Counted from the first letter of the stretch, positions 41,143 to 51,350 are shown. The stretch: 64,000 nt of DNA from Pseudomonas kitaguniensis (GCF_009296165.1 NZ_VUAZ01000044.1:1-64000), one strand, 5' to 3'. Numbers and translations are program-made. Notes: generated by a model not told the origin, from the letters alone.

Positions 41143-41351
41143 AGGTGCCTCCCAATGGCAACCGGACATTGGTCTGTGCTGCCCGCAAACACCGCATTGA
41201 TGTTTGTTGCCTTGCCTATGTAAACACCTTCAACACAAACGCTATTCATTGCCCGATCCGGCCCTGTAATCCCTGCGAATAGGCGCTAGACTAGGCGTCT
41301 CAGCCCCCATCGGCCATTTCGATTTTCGAGCATTTTCGATAAGCAAACCTT

Positions 41352-42251
41352 ATGGATTTCAAGCAACTGCGTTATTTCGTCGCGGTCTATGAAGAAGGCC
41401 ACGTAGGCCGCGCAGCCGAGCGCCTGTCGATCTCCCAACCGGCGCTGTCGCAACAGATTCGCCAACTCGAACAGAACCTGGACGTGAGCCTGTTCGAGCG
41501 CAGCAGCAAGCGCCTGTTGCCCACGTTGGCCGCGCACACGTTGTACAACCACGCCTTGCCGTTGATTGATGGCATGCAACACGCCATCGAAGCCTTGCGC
41601 AATTTCAAGGGCCAAGCAATGCGCACGCTGGCCATTGGCGTGCTGCAAACCGTGCACACCAGCCTGGTTCCGCAAATGCTCGAACGCGTGCGCAAAGCGC
41701 AGCCACATTTGGTGGTGCAGATCTACGAACTGACCGGGCTTGAAATTGAACGCCGGCTGCTCAACGGCTCGCTGGATATTGGTATCAGTTACCTGCCGCC
41801 ACGCCAGCCGGGTTTACACGGCGTGCTGTTGTATGAAGATGAATTGAAGGTGGTGATCCCGGACGACCATCCCCTGCGCGAATTCAAGAAAGTTTCGCTG
41901 AAACAGGCAGCCGAGTTGCCGATGTTGCTGTTGGGGGAGGAGTTTCAAATACGGCAGATCTGGCAGGGCCAACTGGCTAAGTCTGGGGCGGCGCCGCAAG
42001 TGCAGGCCGAGCTGAATACGATGGCGGGGATTCTCGACAGTTTGCCGCATACACAATTGGCGACGGTGCTGCCCGGACGCTCCCAGGACGAACACAATAG
42101 CCAGTTGCTGCTGTGGAAACCCTTGAGTGAACCGAGAGTGCCGCTGAAAGTGGGCTTGGTGTGCCGCGATGTGCAGCGCCAGCAAGCGACGATGGCGTTG
42201 CTGCGCACCTTGCTCGAGGACGTAATGAATGCCCCGCAGGCGCAGGCCTGA
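41352..42251 (+). CDS. LysR family transcriptional regulator
   Basis: A 299-residue LysR protein: N-terminal winged helix (about 1-60; AAERLSISQPALSQQIRQLE) and a two-lobed effector domain from about residue 90 (TLAIGVLQTVHTSLVPQ). It belongs to the CynR/BenM-like part of the family by appearance. Divergent from the aminotransferase over a 209-bp gap. Its terminator is shared with rsmY on the opposite strand. Confidence 0.88.
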   Translation: MDFKQLRYFVAVYEEGHVGRAAERLSISQPALSQQIRQLEQNLDVSLFERSSKRLLPTLAAHTLYNHALPLIDGMQHAIEALRNFKGQAMRTLAIGVLQTVHTSLVPQMLERVRKAQPHLVVQIYELTGLEIERRLLNGSLDIGISYLPPRQPGLHGVLLYEDELKVVIPDDHPLREFKKVSLKQAAELPMLLLGEEFQIRQIWQGQLAKSGAAPQVQAELNTMAGILDSLPHTQLATVLPGRSQDEHNSQLLLWKPLSEPRVPLKVGLVCRDVQRQQATMALLRTLLEDVMNAPQAQA

Positions 42252-42264
42252 CTTTTTCGCGGGC

Positions 42265-42293
42265 AAAAGAAAACCCCGCCGAAGCGGGGTTTT
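42265..42293. terminator. Bidirectional terminator between the LysR gene and rsmY
   Basis: AAAACCCCGC-CGAA-GCGGGGTTTT (42270-42293), a perfect stem with T-rich tails on both strands. On the minus strand TTTTCTTTT follows, ending rsmY. On the plus strand it ends the LysR gene. Confidence 0.93.
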
Positions 42294-42389
42294 GCAGACT
42301 GTTTCCCTGACATCCATTTCACTCCGCCGTCCTGGCAGAATCCTACGTGTCCGTGTTGTTTCTTTGCGCTTCCTGCGCTACGTCCATGT
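42265..42389 (-). ncRNA. rsmY: Small regulatory RNA RsmY
   Basis: About 120 nt on the minus strand. It carries eight GGA motifs (in ATGGACG, CAGGAAG, CACGGACA, TAGGATT, CAGGACG, GCGGAG, ATGGATG, CAGGGAA), several presented in short stem-loops such as GCGC-AGGAA-GCGC and GCC-AGGAC-GGC. It ends in the strong terminator at 42265-42293. RsmY sequesters the CsrA-family repressors RsmA/RsmE, freeing secondary-metabolism and biocontrol mRNAs. Sequence, length and the GacA box match what I recall of P. fluorescens rsmY, and its place beside the LysR gene matches Pseudomonas synteny. A GATAAT -10 lies at 42397-42402; the exact 5' end is inferred. Confidence 0.9.
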
Positions 42390-42445
42390 GAAGTAGATTA
42401 TCCGTGGATCCAATTTGGCGATAGAGGACGAATAGCAGCACGTCG

Positions 42446-42463
42446 TGTAAGAGAATGCTTACA
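42446..42463 (-). promoter_or_regulatory. GacA-binding upstream activating sequence of rsmY
   Basis: TGTAAG-N6-CTTACA, a perfect match to the GacA box consensus that drives rsmX, rsmY and rsmZ. It lies about 60-75 bp upstream of the inferred rsmY 5' end. It is palindromic, but the only suitable downstream transcript is rsmY. Confidence 0.92.
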
Positions 42464-42477
42464 TACTCTTTTCGCCC

Positions 42478-44256
42478 TTAAAACAGCGCTTCATCCATCA
42501 GGAACAGCGATTCGCTACCGGCTTTTACCGAAGCGCTCAGCGAGTGAATACGCGGCAGCAGGCGGGCAAAGTAGAAACGTGCAGTGCCCAGCTTGCTGGC
42601 ATAGAAGTCTTCCTCAGCTTCTTTGCCAAACGCCGCCTTGGCCATGCGCGCCCACATATAGGCATAAGCCATGTAGCCGAAGGCATGCAGGTACTCCACC
42701 GACGCCGCGCCGATTTCACTCGGGTTGGTTTTGGCGCGGTCCAGCACCCACGCCGTCAATTCATCCAGGTGGGTCACGGCTGCGCTGAGCGGGCGGGTAA
42801 ATTCGCCCAGCTCGGCGCCTGCCGTGGCGATGAACTGGCGGATCTCCTCGGCGAACAAGGTGTAGAACGCACCGTCGCTGCCGACGATCTTGCGCCCTAC
42901 CAAGTCCAGCGCCTGAATGCCGTTGGTGCCTTCGTAGATCTGCGTGATGCGCACGTCACGCACCAACTGCTCCTGGCCCCACTCGCGGATGTAGCCGTGG
43001 CCGCCAAACACCTGCTGGCCGAGCACTGTGGTTTCAAGGCCTAAGTCGCTGAGAAACGCCTTGGCCACCGGCGTCAGCAACGCCACCAGGCTGTCTGCAC
43101 GCTCGCGGGCGCGCGGATCTTCGCTGAACTTGGCGATGTCCAACTGGGTTGCCACATACGTGGAAAACGCACGGCCACCTTCGTTCGCAGCTTTCATGGT
43201 CAACAGCATGCGGCGCACGTCGGGGTGCACGATGATTGGGTCGGCGACTTTGTCCTTGGCCTGGGCGCCGGTCGGCGAACGGCTTTGCAGACGGTCACGG
43301 GCGTACTCAATCGCGTTTTGATAAGACCGCTCACCCGACGCCAGGCCCTGAATACCCACCCCCAGGCGCTCATAGTTCATCATGGTGAACATCGCCGCCA
43401 AACCACGGTTCGGCTCGCCCACCAGATAGCCGACGGCCTGGTCAAAGTTCATCACGCAGGTAGCCGACGCCTGGATACCCATCTTGTGTTCGATCGAGCC
43501 GCAGCTCACCGCATTGCGCGCGCCCAGGCTGCCGTCGGCATTGACCATGAACTTGGGCACCAGGAACAGCGAGATACCCTTCGGACCCGCCGGTGCATCC
43601 GGCAGCTTGGCCAACACCAGGTGGATGATGTTTTCGGTGAGGTCGTGTTCGCCACCGGTGATAAAAATCTTGGTGCCGCTGAGGGTGTAGGAGCCGTCGG
43701 CCTGAGGCTCGGCCTTGGTGCGGATAATGCCCAAGTCCGTACCGGCATGCGCTTCGGTCAGGCACATGGAACCGGCCCACTCACCCGAGTACATTTTCGG
43801 CAGATACGTGGCCTTGAGCGCTTCGCTGGCGTGAGTGTTGATCGACACACAGGCGCCGGACGTCAGCATCGGGTACAGGCCGAACGCCAGGCTTGCCGAG
43901 TTGATCATCTCTTCGACTTGCGCCGATACCGCCTTGGGCATGCCCATGCCACCGAACGCCGGGTCGCCACCTACACCCACCCAACCGCCTTCAGCGTAGG
44001 TTTTGTAGGCATGTGGATAACCGTCCGGCGTGCTGACAACAGTGTCCGCCCAGCGGCAGCCTTGTTCATCGCCACCGCGATTGATCGGGGCAATGGTTTT
44101 GGTGCTGACTTTGCCGGCTTCTTCGAGGATGGCCTCGACGGTTTCGGCATCCACGGTGTCTGCCAATGCCGGCAATTGAGCCCACGTTTTGGCGACCTCA
44201 AAAACTTCGTTGAGGACGAAGCGCATATCACGCAGCGGCGCTTTGTAATCAGCCAT
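42478..44256 (-). CDS. Acyl-CoA dehydrogenase (first paralogue)
   Basis: A 592-residue FAD acyl-CoA dehydrogenase of the long form that has an extra C-terminal domain. It starts [19 protein letters not shown], an N-terminal extension shared with its two paralogues here. The FAD/substrate segment MCLTEAHAGTDLG and the catalytic-base region YEGTNGIQALDLVGRK are intact. It would catalyse alpha,beta-dehydrogenation in fatty-acid beta-oxidation. Chain-length preference is not readable. It lies downstream of the second paralogue with a 161-bp gap and is convergent with the LysR gene. Confidence 0.9.
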   Translation of the reverse strand: MADYKAPLRDMRFVLNEVFEVAKTWAQLPALADTVDAETVEAILEEAGKVSTKTIAPINRGGDEQGCRWADTVVSTPDGYPHAYKTYAEGGWVGVGGDPAFGGMGMPKAVSAQVEEMINSASLAFGLYPMLTSGACVSINTHASEALKATYLPKMYSGEWAGSMCLTEAHAGTDLGIIRTKAEPQADGSYTLSGTKIFITGGEHDLTENIIHLVLAKLPDAPAGPKGISLFLVPKFMVNADGSLGARNAVSCGSIEHKMGIQASATCVMNFDQAVGYLVGEPNRGLAAMFTMMNYERLGVGIQGLASGERSYQNAIEYARDRLQSRSPTGAQAKDKVADPIIVHPDVRRMLLTMKAANEGGRAFSTYVATQLDIAKFSEDPRARERADSLVALLTPVAKAFLSDLGLETTVLGQQVFGGHGYIREWGQEQLVRDVRITQIYEGTNGIQALDLVGRKIVGSDGAFYTLFAEEIRQFIATAGAELGEFTRPLSAAVTHLDELTAWVLDRAKTNPSEIGAASVEYLHAFGYMAYAYMWARMAKAAFGKEAEEDFYASKLGTARFYFARLLPRIHSLSASVKAGSESLFLMDEALF

Positions 44257-44417
44257 GGCAAACCTCGTGAGAACATGAAAAGTGATTCGGTAAGATCGGT
44301 TTTACAGGCTCCGAGTGTACCCGAACAACTTTTCAGAGACATAGGGTCCGTTCGTGACCAGCAAGTATTTATAAGTCACGCCAGGATTCACACGTGGACC
44401 CTTTGAGTCAATTACGC

Positions 44418-46190
44418 TTACAAGGCAAACGCCTCCGCCGGCAGGCTCATCAGGCACTCGCTGCCCGCCTCCACGGCGGCGCGGTGCGTTGCAGTACGCG
44501 GCAGCAGGCGCTTGAAGTAGAAATCGCACGTCGCCAATTTGGCTTGGGCAAACGCGGCGTCATCGACCTGAGCCTGCGCCGCGATTGCCATGCGCAGCCA
44601 CAGGTAGGCCAAAATGATGTAACCGCTGTACATCAAGTAATCCACGGCTGCCGCGCCTACCTCATCCGGGTTTTTCATCGCCGCCATGCCGACCTTCATC
44701 GTCAGCTCGCCCCATTGCTGGTTCAGTTGATTGAGCTGTTCCACGTGCGCCTTGAGCTGCGGGTGCCCGGCATTCGCTGCGCAGAACTTATGCACAATTT
44801 TGGTAAACCCGCGCAGCAGCTTGCCCTGGCTACCGAGCACCTTGCGCCCGAGCAGGTCGAGCGCCTGAATGCCGTTGGTGCCTTCATAGATCGGCGCAAT
44901 CCGCGCATCACGCGCCAGTTGTTCCATGCCCCATTCGCGAATATAGCCGTGGCCACCGAATACCTGCATGCCGTGGTTGGTCACTTCCAGCCCGGTATCG
45001 GTCATAAAGGCTTTGCAGATGGGCGTTAAGAACGCCAACACGTCTTCGGCTTCCTGGCGCTCAGCGGCGTCTTGGCTCAGGTGCGCGGTGTCGAGCCATT
45101 GCGCGGTGAAATAGGCCAGCGCGCGGTTGCCTTCGTTGAGGGCTTTCATGGTCAGCAACATACGGCGCACGTCGGCGTGCACGATAATCGGGTCGGCGGC
45201 TTTCTCGGGAGCCTTGGCGCCGCTGAGTGAACGCATTTGCAGGCGGTCGTTGGCGTATTTGATCGCGCCCTGAAAACTCGCCTCGCCATTGCACAGGCCC
45301 TGCATGCCGGTGCCCAGGCGCGCGTGGTTCATCATGGTGAACATGCAATTGAGGCCTTTATTCGCCTCGCCAATCAGCACGCCCTTGGCGCCGTCGAAGT
45401 TCAGCACGCAGGTCGCCGAGGCCTTGATGCCCATTTTGTGCTCGATGGCGCCGCAGTGCACCGCATTGCGCTCGCCCGAATCCGCATGGAACTTGGGCAC
45501 GATAAACAACGAGATGCCTTTGGTGCCCGCTGGGGCATCCGGTAGCTTGGCCAGCACCAGGTGGATAATGTTGGCGCTGAGGTCATGCTCGCCGGCTGAT
45601 ATGAAGATTTTGCTGCCGGTGAGCGCGTAACTGCCATCCGCCTGTGGCACGGCGCGGGTTTTGATCAGGCCCAGGTCGGTGCCGCAATGCGCTTCGGTCA
45701 GGCACATGGTGCCGGTCCACTCGCCGGCGGTGAGCTTGTGCAGGTAGGTGGCTTTCTGCTCCTCGGTGCCGTGCGCATGAATCGCTGCCATCGCGCCATG
45801 CGTCAACCCAGGGTACATGCCCCACGACGTGTTGCTGGAGCCGATCATTTCGCTCAGCACCAGGCCCAGCGAGTGCGGCAAGCCCTGGCCACCGTAGGCC
45901 GGGTCTGCCGCCAGGCCGTGCCAACCGCCTTCCACGTACTGGGCGAAAGCTTCCTTGAAGCCTTTGGGTGTAGTGACCACGCCGTTCTCGAAATGGCAGC
46001 CTTCTTCGTCGCCGCTGCGATTGAGCGGCGACAGCACGTTCTCGCAGAATTTGGCGCCCTCTTCGAGGATCGCGCTGACCATATCCGGGCTGGCGTCGGT
46101 CGCGCCCAAGGCAGCGTAGTGACCGTGGAAGTCGAACACGGTGTCGATCAGAAAGCGCATGTCGCGCAAGGGAGCTTTGTAGTCAGGCAT
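44418..46190 (-). CDS. Acyl-CoA dehydrogenase (second paralogue)
   Basis: A 590-residue protein of the same type, beginning [19 protein letters not shown] at 46190; an upstream in-frame ATG at 46247 gives an unrelated 19-residue extension and was not used. The FAD region MCLTEAHCGTDLG and catalytic segment [16 protein letters not shown] are intact. Relatedness to the flanking paralogues is clear along the full length, so they derive from tandem duplication. Confidence 0.9.
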   Translation of the reverse strand: MPDYKAPLRDMRFLIDTVFDFHGHYAALGATDASPDMVSAILEEGAKFCENVLSPLNRSGDEEGCHFENGVVTTPKGFKEAFAQYVEGGWHGLAADPAYGGQGLPHSLGLVLSEMIGSSNTSWGMYPGLTHGAMAAIHAHGTEEQKATYLHKLTAGEWTGTMCLTEAHCGTDLGLIKTRAVPQADGSYALTGSKIFISAGEHDLSANIIHLVLAKLPDAPAGTKGISLFIVPKFHADSGERNAVHCGAIEHKMGIKASATCVLNFDGAKGVLIGEANKGLNCMFTMMNHARLGTGMQGLCNGEASFQGAIKYANDRLQMRSLSGAKAPEKAADPIIVHADVRRMLLTMKALNEGNRALAYFTAQWLDTAHLSQDAAERQEAEDVLAFLTPICKAFMTDTGLEVTNHGMQVFGGHGYIREWGMEQLARDARIAPIYEGTNGIQALDLLGRKVLGSQGKLLRGFTKIVHKFCAANAGHPQLKAHVEQLNQLNQQWGELTMKVGMAAMKNPDEVGAAAVDYLMYSGYIILAYLWLRMAIAAQAQVDDAAFAQAKLATCDFYFKRLLPRTATHRAAVEAGSECLMSLPAEAFAL

Positions 46191-46280
46191 GGCAATGTCT
46201 CCGGCAGCAGATGGTTTCAAGCTACTGCTGGCCACCGCCGCAAACAATCATTGTAGAACCGCTGAATGCACCGCCATCAC

Positions 46281-47591
46281 TCAACCGGCAGCACTCTCCA
46301 TGCGCACCGCGCCACGACGGGTTTGCCCGGCGGCGACCACGCAGTTACGCCCGGCGCCCTTGGCCGCGTAGAGCGCCTGGTCGGCGGACTTGAGCACTTC
46401 TTCGGGGGTGCGCTGCTCGGCCTGGCGCTCGGCCACGCCGATGCTCACGGTCACTGACACACTTGATGCGCCGCTGGCCGTGCGGCGTTGGCGGCCTTGC
46501 TGGTCGTCCTGCGGACGGTCCGCGTTGCGCAGCTTGATGTCATAGGTGGCGATGACCTCGCGGATCTCGTCCAGATGCGGCATGCATTCGTCCAGCGTCT
46601 TGCCGGCAAACACCACAGCAAACTCTTCACCGCCATAACGGTACGCGCGCCCGCCACCATTGACCTTGGACAGTTTGCTGGCCACCAGGCGCAGCACCTG
46701 GTCGCCCACGTCGTGGCCATGCGTGTCGTTAAAGCGCTTGAAGTGGTCAACGTCGGTCATCGCCAACACGTAATTACGCCCCAGCCGTTGCATGCGCTCA
46801 TTGAGTGCGCGGCGCCCCGGCAAACCGGTCAGTTCATCACGAAAGGCCATTTGATAGGCTTCATGGGCCACACCGGCGGCGATCATCAACATCACCTGGC
46901 TGCAAATGATGTTCAGGGTGAACGGCAGAATGAACGTCTGCGGCAACATCCAGAACAACCCCAACAGCCCGACCAGTTGCGCCGCGTGCAACGGGCGCGG
47001 CTGGCGCCAGTACTGCACCGCCAGGGCGACAAAACCCACCAGGAACATCGGATACGACAGTTGGATCAGGTTCATCCAACTGCCATGCAAGGCCGGCCAG
47101 CGAATCTCCGCCAGCCAGTTCAGCAAGGCCTGCGGGAAACTTTGCTCAAGCGCCAAGGCCACGCTACCGATGGCGAAGAGCACTGCGCAGCGGGCAACGA
47201 AGTCGCGGAACAGATGGGTTTTCTCCTGCCACAGCGCATAAGTAGTAAACAGCAGCGGCAACAACAGGCAACACAGATGAAAGACCACCGCCGCATCTTC
47301 GCGCACACGGCCGTTGTCACGGTAATAATCGGTCTGGGTGTCCAACAGGAAGTAAACGACATACACCGTGATCATCAGGAACAGTTCACGCTGGCGACGA
47401 TACACCGCGCAGTACGCACCGCCGAGCAGCAGCACCAGGGTTGGCAGCACGTTGAATAGCGAGGTGAAAAACACATTCAGGTCTTTAACGTACGCAGCCG
47501 AGAGCCCCGCCAACAACAGCAGCAGCGAAGGAAGAAAATGACTGACACGCACAGCGGACACGCGCAACAAAGGTAAAGCTCCGACACGCAA
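46281..47591 (-). CDS. Membrane diguanylate cyclase (GGDEF)
   Basis: A 436-residue protein with six to seven N-terminal hydrophobic segments (about 18-250) and a C-terminal GGDEF domain (about 265-420) whose active site reads YGGEEFAVVF, an active GGEEF variant. The substrate region DVDHFKRFNDTHGHDVGDQVL is present. No EAL domain. It would make c-di-GMP under control of the membrane region, whose signal is unknown. It sits between the second and third acyl-CoA dehydrogenases and is divergent from the Ig-like gene. Confidence 0.88.
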   Translation of the reverse strand: MRVGALPLLRVSAVRVSHFLPSLLLLLAGLSAAYVKDLNVFFTSLFNVLPTLVLLLGGAYCAVYRRQRELFLMITVYVVYFLLDTQTDYYRDNGRVREDAAVVFHLCCLLLPLLFTTYALWQEKTHLFRDFVARCAVLFAIGSVALALEQSFPQALLNWLAEIRWPALHGSWMNLIQLSYPMFLVGFVALAVQYWRQPRPLHAAQLVGLLGLFWMLPQTFILPFTLNIICSQVMLMIAAGVAHEAYQMAFRDELTGLPGRRALNERMQRLGRNYVLAMTDVDHFKRFNDTHGHDVGDQVLRLVASKLSKVNGGGRAYRYGGEEFAVVFAGKTLDECMPHLDEIREVIATYDIKLRNADRPQDDQQGRQRRTASGASSVSVTVSIGVAERQAEQRTPEEVLKSADQALYAAKGAGRNCVVAAGQTRRGAVRMESAAG

Positions 47592-47869
47592 AAGAGTGAT
47601 GGCACAGTGCCTGCTTGGCGACAGTTAAGCACACACCGGCAGCGATGTATCACATTGCCATCACTTTAACGGCCGATTGGCCTAATCCCTGAGTGTCAGA
47701 CTGCGGTTTTTTATCACCGCTATAAACAGAGCAATGCGCGCACGTCCTCTCCCTGTTAGTTCTGACAGTATTCATCAATGACTAGCGCGTGCTTACTTGC
47801 ACGTACCACTTTCGCCCAGCGGGTATTCGGGACAAGGGAGTGTCCCTACACACGATGGAAGTAACCGAC

Positions 47870-49471
47870 ATGGATAATTTAGTCAGCGAACAAGTACGTG
47901 CAGGCTCACTGTTCTTGATTCGTAACGCAATACCCAGGCTGCCGCCTCTTTCCGTGGTGGACGCTATCCCGAATACCGACGGCTTGATCCCCCTGCGGGC
48001 GGCGGCGAGTGACGTAAAAGTTTTGATCCCGCCGCTGCCGCAACCCGGTTCTCCCGGGGCTCAGTGCCGGATCATGGTGTTCATTGAAACCCCACCGCCG
48101 GGTGAATACCAAGCAGTGGCCTTCCAGCGATATTCTACTTATCCCTCTGGGGCGATTAATGTAGACGTTCCGCGCCGCATGGTGGGCAATGAAGGCGAGT
48201 ACCGACTCACCTATACGGTGGACGACGGTGACAACGTCCTGAGCGCGACTGCCAGCACTCCCTTGAGGGTCCAAAAAACCCCGCCGTTCGGTTACGAGGT
48301 CATCACCGCGCCGCGCCCACTGCTGCCAACGAACCTGGCAATGCCGATCATTACAGACGACTATCTGGCCAACAATGACCCCGTTATGTTCCGAATTCCT
48401 GAACACGCGGTGACCAATGCCCAAACAGGGCTGAGGTATGTTCCCTACTATGGCAACACCGATAGCCATATGGAGGTGGCTTACACCGTAGCGCCCAACA
48501 TTGTAGTCAACTTGCCCGACTACCCAGCCGTTCGCTACCTGCCCGTTCCAGCGTCAGTTATTCGCGCTCGCGGCAATGGCAGGCAGCAACTGACCTACCG
48601 CCTTGTGGACCAGGCCGGCAACCGAGCTCGGGATTCGTTGATTCTTGAGGTGATGGTGGCGCTGCGAATAACAGCGTCGAACATCGCGGCACCACGCGTG
48701 ACCAACGCGGCTGCGCCCGACAACACGGTGACCTTGGGGGAGGTCAACCAAAGCGGGCAAGGCGGGATCGAGATGTGGCTGGACAGCGCCAACGGTCTGC
48801 AAAACGGTGATGCTGTGACTGTAATGCTGGGTACGACCAACCCCATGACCACGCCCCTGATCTACACCGGGCAGCCGTTACCGCTACGGTTTATTGTGAC
48901 CATAGCGCAAGTGCAGGGCTACCTTCCGGGCACCACCATCAATAACGTGCAAGCCTCATTCCGGTTCAGGGTCACCAGCGGCGCAAATACCACTTTGGGG
49001 CCTGAAAGGACTCTCACCCTCAACTTTTCGCCTTTGATGCAGTTGTCAGCGCCGGTGGTGCGTAACCTGAATAACGGCAACCTCACCTGCAACTCGCCGC
49101 AGCCAGTGAGCGGGGATTACGCAAACCGGTTTATTGAGGTATTTCTCCCGCCTTCTATACTGCTGCGCTTTAACACGTCGGCGATATTGACCTGCGTACT
49201 CAGCCGACAGGACGACGGTTCAACCCTCATTGCTCCCCCGGTGACTCTCACAGTAACCATTTCACCGGACGCTGCCACAGTGGGCCAGACCGTGAACGTA
49301 CCCTACTCGACCACCATGCGGGTCATCGGCAGAGGCGTGATGTATTTCAGCTATACGACGCTGAATACTTTCGGGCAAGTGGTTCAATCGCCGCCCTTGG
49401 CAATTGCCGTCAGAGGTGTTTTGCCCGGCAACGTCTATTGCGACGGAGCGCCTTTTATTCCGACACCTTAA
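47870..49471 (+). CDS. Unrecognised protein with repeated Ig-like beta modules
   Basis: A 533-residue protein that I do not recognise. It appears to be built of about four all-beta modules of 110-130 residues; several end in a similar Y-x-V or Y-x-L strand followed by a Gly turn and S-x-L (for example LTYTVDDGDN, LTYRLVDQAGN, FSYTTLNTFGQ). There is no signal peptide and no membrane segment. Start 47870 has GGAAG 8 bases upstream; ATG 47855 and 47789 are in frame and would lengthen it. GC content looks lower than in neighbours. It interrupts the acyl-CoA dehydrogenase group, suggesting later insertion. A surface or secreted binding role is possible but unproven. Confidence 0.7.
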   Translation: MDNLVSEQVRAGSLFLIRNAIPRLPPLSVVDAIPNTDGLIPLRAAASDVKVLIPPLPQPGSPGAQCRIMVFIETPPPGEYQAVAFQRYSTYPSGAINVDVPRRMVGNEGEYRLTYTVDDGDNVLSATASTPLRVQKTPPFGYEVITAPRPLLPTNLAMPIITDDYLANNDPVMFRIPEHAVTNAQTGLRYVPYYGNTDSHMEVAYTVAPNIVVNLPDYPAVRYLPVPASVIRARGNGRQQLTYRLVDQAGNRARDSLILEVMVALRITASNIAAPRVTNAAAPDNTVTLGEVNQSGQGGIEMWLDSANGLQNGDAVTVMLGTTNPMTTPLIYTGQPLPLRFIVTIAQVQGYLPGTTINNVQASFRFRVTSGANTTLGPERTLTLNFSPLMQLSAPVVRNLNNGNLTCNSPQPVSGDYANRFIEVFLPPSILLRFNTSAILTCVLSRQDDGSTLIAPPVTLTVTISPDAATVGQTVNVPYSTTMRVIGRGVMYFSYTTLNTFGQVVQSPPLAIAVRGVLPGNVYCDGAPFIPTP

Positions 49472-49494
49472 GTGCTGCTTTGCCGGCGCCCACA

Positions 49495-49529
49495 AAAAAG
49501 CCGCCGCTCCCAAAAGAGCGGCGGCTTTT
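49495..49529. terminator. Bidirectional terminator after the Ig-like gene
   Basis: AAAAAGCCGCCGCTC-CCAAAA-GAGCGGCGGCTTTT, a 14-bp stem with A/T tails on both sides, between the convergent Ig-like gene and the third acyl-CoA dehydrogenase. Confidence 0.93.
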
Positions 49530-49544
49530 CAATGCAGCCTAAGC

Positions 49545-51350
49545 TTAGTAAGCCAAACCGAAGTTCTCTTCTTTCATGTCCATCAGGTTATTGGCGCCCG
49601 ACAACATGGTGGCCTTGTGGGTCTGGGTACGCGGCAGGATGCGCTGGAAGTAGAAGCGCGCGGTCTGCAGCTTGGCGGTGTAGAACGCCTCTTCGGTGGT
49701 GCCGGCAGCCAGTTTTTCAGCCGCCAGGCGCGCCATGTCGGCCCAGAAGTAAGCCAGGCACGCGTAGCCGGAATACATCAGGTAGTCCACCGAAGCGGCA
49801 CCGACTTCTTCACGGTCTTTCATCGCGGCCATGCCGACCTTCATGGTCAACTCGCCCCACTCTTTGTTCAGTGCGGCCAGCGGTGCAACGAACTCTGTGA
49901 TGGCTTCGTTGCCTTCGTTGGCCTGGCAGAACTTGTGCACGATCTTGGTGAAGCCCTTGAGCGCTTCGCCCTGGGTCATCAGCACTTTACGGCCGAGCAG
50001 GTCCAGCGCCTGAATGCCGGTAGTGCCTTCGTACAGCATCGAAATGCGGCTGTCGCGAACGTTTTGCTCCATGCCCCACTCGGCGATGAAGCCGTGGCCG
50101 CCGTAGACCTGCACGCCGTGGTTGGCGGATTCAAAACCGACTTCGGTCATGAAAGCCTTGGCGATTGGGGTCATGAAGGCCAGCAGGCCATCAGCCTGTT
50201 TTTTGGCTTCGTCGTCGGTGCCGTACTTGACGATGTCGACTTGCTTGGCGGTGAAGTACACCATCGCACGGTTGCCTTCGGCGAAAGCCTTCATGGTCAA
50301 CAGCATGCGGCGCACATCAGGGTGCACGATGATCGGGTCGGCCGCTTTTTCCGGCGCTTTCGGGCCAGTCAGCGAACGCATTTGCAGGCGGTCGCGAGCG
50401 TATTTCAGGCCACCCTGAAAGCCGATCTCGGCGTGGGCCAAACCTTGCAGCGCGGTGCCCAGGCGAGCGGTGTTCATAAAGGTGAACATGCAGTTCAGGC
50501 CTTTGTTCGCCGGGCCGATCAGAAAACCGGTGGCCGCGTCGAAGTTCATCACGCACGTGGCGTTACCGTGGATGCCCATTTTGTGTTCCAGGGAACCACA
50601 GGTCACCGCGTTGCGCGCGCCAATCGAACCGTCTGCGTTGGGCATGAATTTAGGCACGATAAACAGCGAGATGCCTTTGGTGCCGGCCGGTGCATCCGGC
50701 AGGCGCGCCAGTACGATGTGGACGATGTTATCGGCCATGTCGTGTTCACCGGCCGAGATGAAAATCTTGGTGCCGGAGACTTTGTAGCTGCCATCGGCCT
50801 GCGGCTCAGCCTTGGTACGCAGCATGCCCAGGTCGGTGCCGCAGTGCGGCTCGGTCAGGCACATGGTGCCGGTCCATTCGCCCGACACCAGTTTGGTCAG
50901 GTAGGCGTCTTGCTGCTCAGGCGTACCGTGTTCGGAAATGGTGTTCATCGCACCGTGCGACAGGCCTGGGTACATGCCCCATGACCAGTTGGCTTCACCG
51001 ACCATTTCGCTCACCGCCAAACCCAGCGATTCCGGCAGGCCTTGGCCGCCGTGCTCCACGTCGTGCGCCAGGCTAGGCCAGCCGCCTTCAACAAACTGTT
51101 TGTAAGCTTCTTTGAAACCAGTAGGGGTTTTAACGCCTGACTCGCTCCACGTGCACCCTTCGATGTCACCCACGCGGTTCAACGGCGCCAGCACTTGCTC
51201 ACAAAACTTGGCGCCTTCCTCAAGAATGGCGTCAACCATGTCCGGGGTAGCGTCCTGGCAAGCCGGCAGGCTCTGATAGTGGGCTTCATAACCGAGCAGT
51301 TCGTCACGAACGAAGCGAATATCACGCAAGGGGGCCTTGTAGTCAGGCAT
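49545..51350 (-). CDS. Acyl-CoA dehydrogenase (third paralogue)
   Basis: A 601-residue long-form acyl-CoA dehydrogenase starting [19 protein letters not shown] at 51350; a longer in-frame start at 51413 was not used because the extension lacks family sequence. Motifs [13 protein letters not shown] and [16 protein letters not shown] are in place. It is the paralogue nearest the biotin operon, as in P. aeruginosa as I recall it. Confidence 0.9.
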   Translation of the reverse strand: MPDYKAPLRDIRFVRDELLGYEAHYQSLPACQDATPDMVDAILEEGAKFCEQVLAPLNRVGDIEGCTWSESGVKTPTGFKEAYKQFVEGGWPSLAHDVEHGGQGLPESLGLAVSEMVGEANWSWGMYPGLSHGAMNTISEHGTPEQQDAYLTKLVSGEWTGTMCLTEPHCGTDLGMLRTKAEPQADGSYKVSGTKIFISAGEHDMADNIVHIVLARLPDAPAGTKGISLFIVPKFMPNADGSIGARNAVTCGSLEHKMGIHGNATCVMNFDAATGFLIGPANKGLNCMFTFMNTARLGTALQGLAHAEIGFQGGLKYARDRLQMRSLTGPKAPEKAADPIIVHPDVRRMLLTMKAFAEGNRAMVYFTAKQVDIVKYGTDDEAKKQADGLLAFMTPIAKAFMTEVGFESANHGVQVYGGHGFIAEWGMEQNVRDSRISMLYEGTTGIQALDLLGRKVLMTQGEALKGFTKIVHKFCQANEGNEAITEFVAPLAALNKEWGELTMKVGMAAMKDREEVGAASVDYLMYSGYACLAYFWADMARLAAEKLAAGTTEEAFYTAKLQTARFYFQRILPRTQTHKATMLSGANNLMDMKEENFGLAY

